Shown piece by piece: positions 29,149 to 29,329 of a DNA stretch of 29,329 bases. Below the pieces are notes generated by a model. The model was not told the origin of the DNA. It saw only the letters and a program-made list of their open reading frames with translations, and searched no databases. The position numbers were made by a program, and so were the translations under genes. Origin of the DNA: Lingula anatina. Lineage: Eukaryota > Brachiopoda > Lingulata > Lingulida > Lingulidae. The stretch is from assembly GCF_001039355.2 (NCBI RefSeq), contig NW_019773521.1:62952-92280 (forward strand), read 5' to 3'. Within the stretch, counting starts at the first letter, position 1. Each line of letters begins with the position of its first letter.

Positions 29149-29300
29149 CCTCTTGTGGTGCATGGGCGCGCTCTCAGCCCAGGCACGTGTCTCGGGGTCA
29201 AACACGCGCACACTGCTAAACTGCTCAGTGCCGTCAAAGCCGCCGATCACGTAGATCTTACCGCCCAGATACACCGACCCGTGGTACGCTCGTGCTGTGG
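26987..29300 (-). CDS. KLHL10: KLHL10-like Kelch protein, 3' exons (partial, damaged or misassembled)
   Basis: Five spliced exons plus a terminal coding block encode Kelch repeats that follow vertebrate KLHL10 closely: FSSVRVFDPETRAW, RCYVSVVV, MNTAERYNPKYNQW, PMHQQRSDASAATL, NECLSAAEYYTPATNQW, PMRNRRSGIG, PRSNFAVEV, ECYDYLANDW, SALSACVV. KLHL10 is a BTB-BACK-Kelch adaptor that brings substrates to Cullin-3 ubiquitin ligase; in mammals and flies it acts in sperm development. The BTB and BACK parts would lie beyond the right edge. Exon borders have good GT-AG signals with matching phases for the first five exons. Three oddities: exon 28408-28522 lacks 8 bases (frameshift), exon 28050-28183 lacks 15 bases in frame, and the junction into the terminal exon does not resolve. 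Identity is firm; whether the gene is functional is open. Confidence 0.82.
27196..27537. mobile_element. TTAA-flanked MITE, copy 3 (342 bp), in a KLHL10-like intron
   Basis: Perfect 16-bp inverted ends (27196-27211 and 27522-27537, AGGGATAATAACTCTT). The right flank is TTAA (27538-27541); the left is TTAC, one change from TTAA. The interior matches copies 1 and 2 (CTATATTTCACAATAA, AATAACTCATAGAAAT, CACGTGACCTCCAT, ACAAACTTTTTAGAAAAA, AGGAAAATTCATTTTT). It lies between the last two coding blocks of the KLHL10-like gene. Confidence 0.9.
27365..27396. repeat. Perfect 32-bp palindrome inside MITE copy 3
   Basis: The arm TGTTAAAATCTCTCTT is followed directly by its exact inverse with no spacer. 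The other MITE copies have only the left-arm-like sequence (TTTGTAATAATCTCT), so a local inverted duplication arose here. Confidence 0.9.
27636..27727 (-). CDS. KLHL10: KLHL10-like exon (Kelch repeat, VECYDYLANDW)
   Basis: Acceptor CTTCCAG before 27727 and donor TG|GTAAGT after 27636. It encodes VIDDQIFAIGGFNGMTTVLY plus ten more residues and the first two bases of a Trp codon. Intact Kelch double glycine. Its phase joins the preceding exon exactly. Confidence 0.88.
28007..28041. repeat. (GA)n microsatellite next to a splice donor
   Basis: On the minus strand it is (TC)n, beginning eight bases into the intron after donor GTGAGTG (exon end 28050). Confidence 0.9.
28050..28183 (-). CDS. KLHL10: KLHL10-like exon with 15-base in-frame gap
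   Basis: Acceptor TATAAG before 28183 and donor GAG|GTGAGTG after 28050. It encodes ITAFRGHIFNGIVRMNSAER, then YDPVKKTWTPIAEMMTPRSN and FAVE. Between HIF and NGIV the family normally has five more residues carrying the Kelch double glycine, so this blade lacks its signature. The frame stays open. Confidence 0.85.
28187..28252. repeat. (TAA)n microsatellite abutting a splice acceptor
   Basis: On the minus strand this is (TTA)n ending directly in the TATAAG acceptor at 28184, in place of a normal pyrimidine tract. Confidence 0.95.
28253..28407. other. KLHL10-like intron
   Basis: AT-rich intron sequence between the exons at 28050-28183 and 28408-28522. No other feature. Confidence 0.7.
28408..28522 (-). 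CDS. KLHL10: KLHL10-like exon with 8-base gap (frameshift)
   Basis: Acceptor TTTTTAAG before 28522 and donor TTG|GTAAGT after 28408. The entry frame gives GNVYIVGGK then TGA. One base later the expected frame resumes as NECLSAAEYYTPATNQWTEI and TPMRNRRSGIG, and joins the next exon in phase. By family comparison eight bases coding the F-N-G step after the double glycine are missing. Confidence 0.85.
28743..28912 (-). CDS. KLHL10: KLHL10-like exon (RCYVSVVV to DASAATLD)
   Basis: Acceptor TTTTTCCAG before 28912 and donor GATG|GTGAGAG after 28743. It encodes CYVSVVVCEELIYAMGGYDG, RHRMNTAERYNPKYNQWSFI, SPMHQQRSDASAATLD. Fully intact and very close to KLHL10. Confidence 0.9.
29103..29148. repeat. 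(CT)n-(CA)n microsatellite overlapping a splice donor
   Basis: On the minus strand the donor GTGTGTGTG after 29150 runs straight into a long (GA)n tract. Confidence 0.92.
29150..29300 (-). CDS. KLHL10: KLHL10-like exon, most 5' in window
   Basis: Acceptor CGGCCAG before 29300 and donor AAGAG|GTGTGTG after 29150. It encodes TARAYHGSVYLGGKIYVIGG, FDGTEQFSSVRVFDPETRAW, AESAPMHHK. Length and phases fit the next exon exactly. Higher G+C than its introns. Confidence 0.88.
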
Positions 29301-29329
29301 CTGGCCGGTTAATGAAAAATTATTTTAAA

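Overview
The window looks like nuclear DNA of an invertebrate animal, most likely a mollusc and probably a bivalve. It is AT-rich, full of microsatellites, and carries intronless RING/B-box/NHL (TRIM-type) genes in repeated copies next to a spliced, KLHL10-like Kelch gene. Lineage-specific amplification of intronless TRIM-NHL genes is a bivalve habit, but the species cannot be named from sequence alone. Every real gene found is on the minus strand.

Layout. 1-2340: no gene; a weak relic near 1740 resembles the distal 5' flank of a TRIM unit. 2340-5420: TRIM copy A, intact, 735 codons, with a short upstream ORF in its leader. 5420-8870: intergenic DNA with microsatellites and 3'-flank sequence of copy B. 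8872-11818: TRIM copy B, a pseudogene broken by two nonsense codons, a -2 and a +2 indel and a 733-bp insertion. 11819-14130: copy B 5' flank with a tandem duplication and a 217-bp inverted-repeat element. 14128-14178: a 17-codon relic of a fourth TRIM start. 14423-18130: four tandem units of about 730 bp, two of them carrying the same TTAA-flanked MITE. 19544-19871: repeat shared with 7152-7470. 20415-22074: a complete-ended but dead Tc1-like transposon. 22908-25115: TRIM copy C, intact, 735 codons. 25116-26430: its 5' flank, shared with copy B. 26987-29300: the last exons of a KLHL10-like gene whose N-terminal part lies beyond the right edge, with a third MITE between its last two exons.

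How it fits together. Copies B and C belong to duplicated segments of roughly 6-7 kb (about 7150-13460 and 19540-26430) that share 3' flank, poly(A) signal, coding region and 5' flank. Copy A shares the 3' flank and coding region but not the proximal 5' flank. The TRIM products are predicted E3 ubiquitin ligases with conserved RING, B-box and C-terminal NHL parts. A patch of about 65 residues between the coiled coil and the conserved NHL repeats is strikingly variable between copies. The KLHL10-like product would be a substrate adaptor of a Cullin-3 ligase, but two of its exons lack 8 and 15 bases that normally encode the Kelch double-glycine region, so its integrity, or the assembly, is in doubt.

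There is no clear sign of a wholly new system. The most unusual items are the variable TRIM patch, the MITE-bearing tandem array, the hairpin-ended insertion in copy B, and the Kelch-motif deletions in the KLHL10-like gene. All percentages and homologies are by-eye readings.
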